This document shows positions 5,309 through 6,783 of a DNA stretch of 6,783 nucleotides, one piece after another (position 1 is the stretch's first letter; the number at the start of each line of letters is the position of its first letter). Source of the DNA: Lachnospiraceae bacterium UBA4348. Lineage in GTDB: Bacteria > Bacillota > Clostridia > Lachnospirales > Lachnospiraceae. Below the pieces are notes generated by a model. The model saw only the letters and a list, made by a program, of their open reading frames with translations. It was not told the DNA's origin and made no database searches. The position numbers and the translations under genes are program-made. Where the stretch lies: assembly GCA_002394165.1 (NCBI GenBank), contig DGTA01000036.1, positions 24,043-30,825 on the forward strand. The letters are read 5' to 3'.

Positions 5309-6783
5309 TCAATAATCCGCGAATTTCACCACGATGTTTCCCTCAATGTACCGGATCGAACCGGGATGCGGATAACAGGGCATGGTCTTTACGACATGCA
5401 TTTCCATAAACCGCTCAGGCGGCTCCACGGGCGGATTGAAACCGCACCAGAAATCCATGAATTTTCTCCATTTCAGGTCGTTGATCTGCGTGTTCAGCGT
5501 GTACGGGAAAATCCTTATGGGATCAAACCACCTGCCCATGTCGGATGAACCGGTTTCTGCCTTGTCAAATTCCTTAATATACACCACCGGTGTTTCGGGA
5601 GTATATTCTTCAAGGGAGGTGATCCTTGTCGACAACCCGGTGAAATAACCGATCGCCCGCGTCTGTAAAAGTTCAGATTTGGTATAACAAAGGTTATCCA
5701 GCCGGATATTCATGAACAAAAGGACCGCGACCAGACAGACCAGTGCTTTCCTCAGCACAGATACCGCTTTGCCGCTGATACGCGTGTTTGTCCAGAGCCA
5801 CGCTGCAAGCATAAAGATGTATACTTCAGCGTATGTCATCAGAGCGTGGACCTCATCCCAGCCGACCATCACATAGATCAGGTCAGCCATCAGGGGGAAA
5901 ACGATGAAAATAAAGGTCATCGCGCATCCCTTAAGAAGGCTCTCCCGGAAAACCCGGACAAGCATGATTGCCGCCAGAATAATGCAGACAATTACCAGGA
6001 CAAAGTGAACATGACCAGCAGTGAAGGGAAACATATTTCCCAGGCCTTTTGGCGCGAAAAAGAACACCCTGTACGCTGTAATGATCCTCTTCACATATTC
6101 CCCCGCGCTGGTCATTCCCAGATTGCTGATCCCCTTGTAGCCGGACAGCTCTACTCCGTTGATCTTTGCAAAGAAATGGCTCAGGAGGACATACACAGCA
6201 AGAGATCCAGCGCATATAGCTGCAAAGCATGCGGCTTTTTTTGCATATGCGGACAAGGACGGCTCACAGTGATAAATATCATGCAGCAGAGCAAGCGTCA
6301 GAGCACAGACTGCGATCGGCAGATTTGCCTGATAGGTTCCGACCGCACTGGCGATCAGGAGTATACAGATGACCGCAGCGGGAACATTTCTCTTTCCATT
6401 CCATATAAAAACACCGACAACCCCTGCCAGAGCCGCCACATAATAATACGGCGCCGTAAACATGTATCCGAAAACCCCGGTTATGGCAGGAAAGGCGACG
6501 AATAACCCGGAGACAAAGGCGCATATGAGCATATCGTTTATCTCCAGCATGGAAAAAACCAGGTACGCGATCAGGGCAAGACATAATATCGTGATCAAGC
6601 CTTTTACGACCGGGAGGCTGTAATGCATGCTGCCGGTCAGCTTTTTGGCCGCCTCCCCCATAAGACCCAGCATCCATCTCCCGGAAGTATAGGTTCTGCC
6701 GATATCATTAAAATAAGTAACGTCATCATGGAACGAATACTTATTAAAAAGCGTCATACCGTGCGCGATCACTCCCCAGAATA
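5309..6783 (-). CDS. GtrII-like glucosyltransferase, polytopic membrane protein, 5' end cut by window edge
   Basis: At least 487 residues from a GTG at 6772, but the frame stays open to the edge with FWG before it. The first residues (VIAHGMTLFNKYSFHDD) look like the end of a first membrane helix, so the true start is probably outside; numbering here is from the GTG. Features: HDD at 15-17 just after that helix, GRTYTSGRW (25-33), about ten hydrophobic segments between 56 and 355 (including GTYQANLPIAVCAL, 145-158), then a soluble C-terminal part (about 357-487) rich in aromatic residues. The pattern fits the GtrII group of GT-C fold enzymes, which move glucose from a lipid-linked donor to a surface polymer; the acidic HDD is at the place expected for the catalytic loop. 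It is followed by the YdcF gene at 31 bases. Assignment is from motif memory; another GT-C family or an O-antigen-type membrane protein is the main alternative. Confidence 0.75.
   Translation of the reverse strand, partial: FWGVIAHGMTLFNKYSFHDDVTYFNDIGRTYTSGRWMLGLMGEAAKKLTGSMHYSLPVVKGLITILCLALIAYLVFSMLEINDMLICAFVSGLFVAFPAITGVFGYMFTAPYYYVAALAGVVGVFIWNGKRNVPAAVICILLIASAVGTYQANLPIAVCALTLALLHDIYHCEPSLSAYAKKAACFAAICAGSLAVYVLLSHFFAKINGVELSGYKGISNLGMTSAGEYVKRIITAYRVFFFAPKGLGNMFPFTAGHVHFVLVIVCIILAAIMLVRVFRESLLKGCAMTFIFIVFPLMADLIYVMVGWDEVHALMTYAEVYIFMLAAWLWTNTRISGKAVSVLRKALVCLVAVLLFMNIRLDNLCYTKSELLQTRAIGYFTGLSTRITSLEEYTPETPVVYIKEFDKAETGSSDMGRWFDPIRIFPYTLNTQINDLKWRKFMDFWCGFNPPVEPPERFMEMHVVKTMPCYPHPGSIRYIEGNIVVKFADY

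Noticed and set aside
5846..6505. Plus-strand 219-codon frame
   Set aside because: Antisense to the membrane helices of the GtrII-like gene; rich in His, Gln and Asn, as expected opposite hydrophobic codons.

Overview
The window looks like chromosomal DNA of a Gram-positive anaerobe of the Clostridia, most likely Lachnospiraceae-like. This is an inference from three things: strong AGGAG-type ribosome sites, exported proteins with Gram-positive style signal peptides and lipobox, and the protein families present. Base composition is balanced and looks even along the window. I see no transposase, integrase, phage gene, tRNA, rRNA or CRISPR array. Every gene I can support lies on the minus strand, so transcription runs from the right edge to the left edge.

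In transcription order (right to left): (1) 6783-5309, a polytopic membrane protein resembling GtrII-type lipid-linked sugar glucosyltransferases, running off the right edge. (2) 5277-3757, a YdcF/DUF218 protein with an unusually large membrane part and a TTG start, probably in the same operon. (3) A 176-base gap with a clear intrinsic terminator, at least one promoter-like element and a possible micro-ORF. (4) 3580-3470, a 36-codon small gene with an excellent ribosome site. (5) 3405-2569, nfo (endonuclease IV), ending inside its own terminator hairpin. (6) A 140-base gap with a promoter preceded by A-tracts. (7) 2428-1871, a secreted protein with two bacterial SH3 domains. (8) A 147-base gap with a hairpin that abuts an extended -10 promoter. 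(9) 1723-632, an exported TlpA/ResA-like thioredoxin with a large N-terminal domain of unknown function. (10) 592 to the left edge, an L,D-transpeptidase-like lipoprotein, truncated by the edge before its catalytic motif.

Functionally, nearly everything except nfo and the small gene concerns the cell envelope. The right pair (GtrII-like plus YdcF) suggests glycosylation or lipid-carrier-linked envelope polymer work. The left trio (SH3b, exported thioredoxin, L,D-transpeptidase) suggests wall binding, thiol redox control outside the membrane and peptidoglycan cross-linking. The thioredoxin and the cysteine-containing transpeptidase are only 39 bases apart and probably cotranscribed. No intergenic stretch exceeds 300 bases. 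I do not see a clearly new multi-gene system. The most interesting points are the redox/transpeptidase pair, the architecture of the YdcF protein, the CarD-like 36-residue gene and the terminator/promoter arrangement in front of it.
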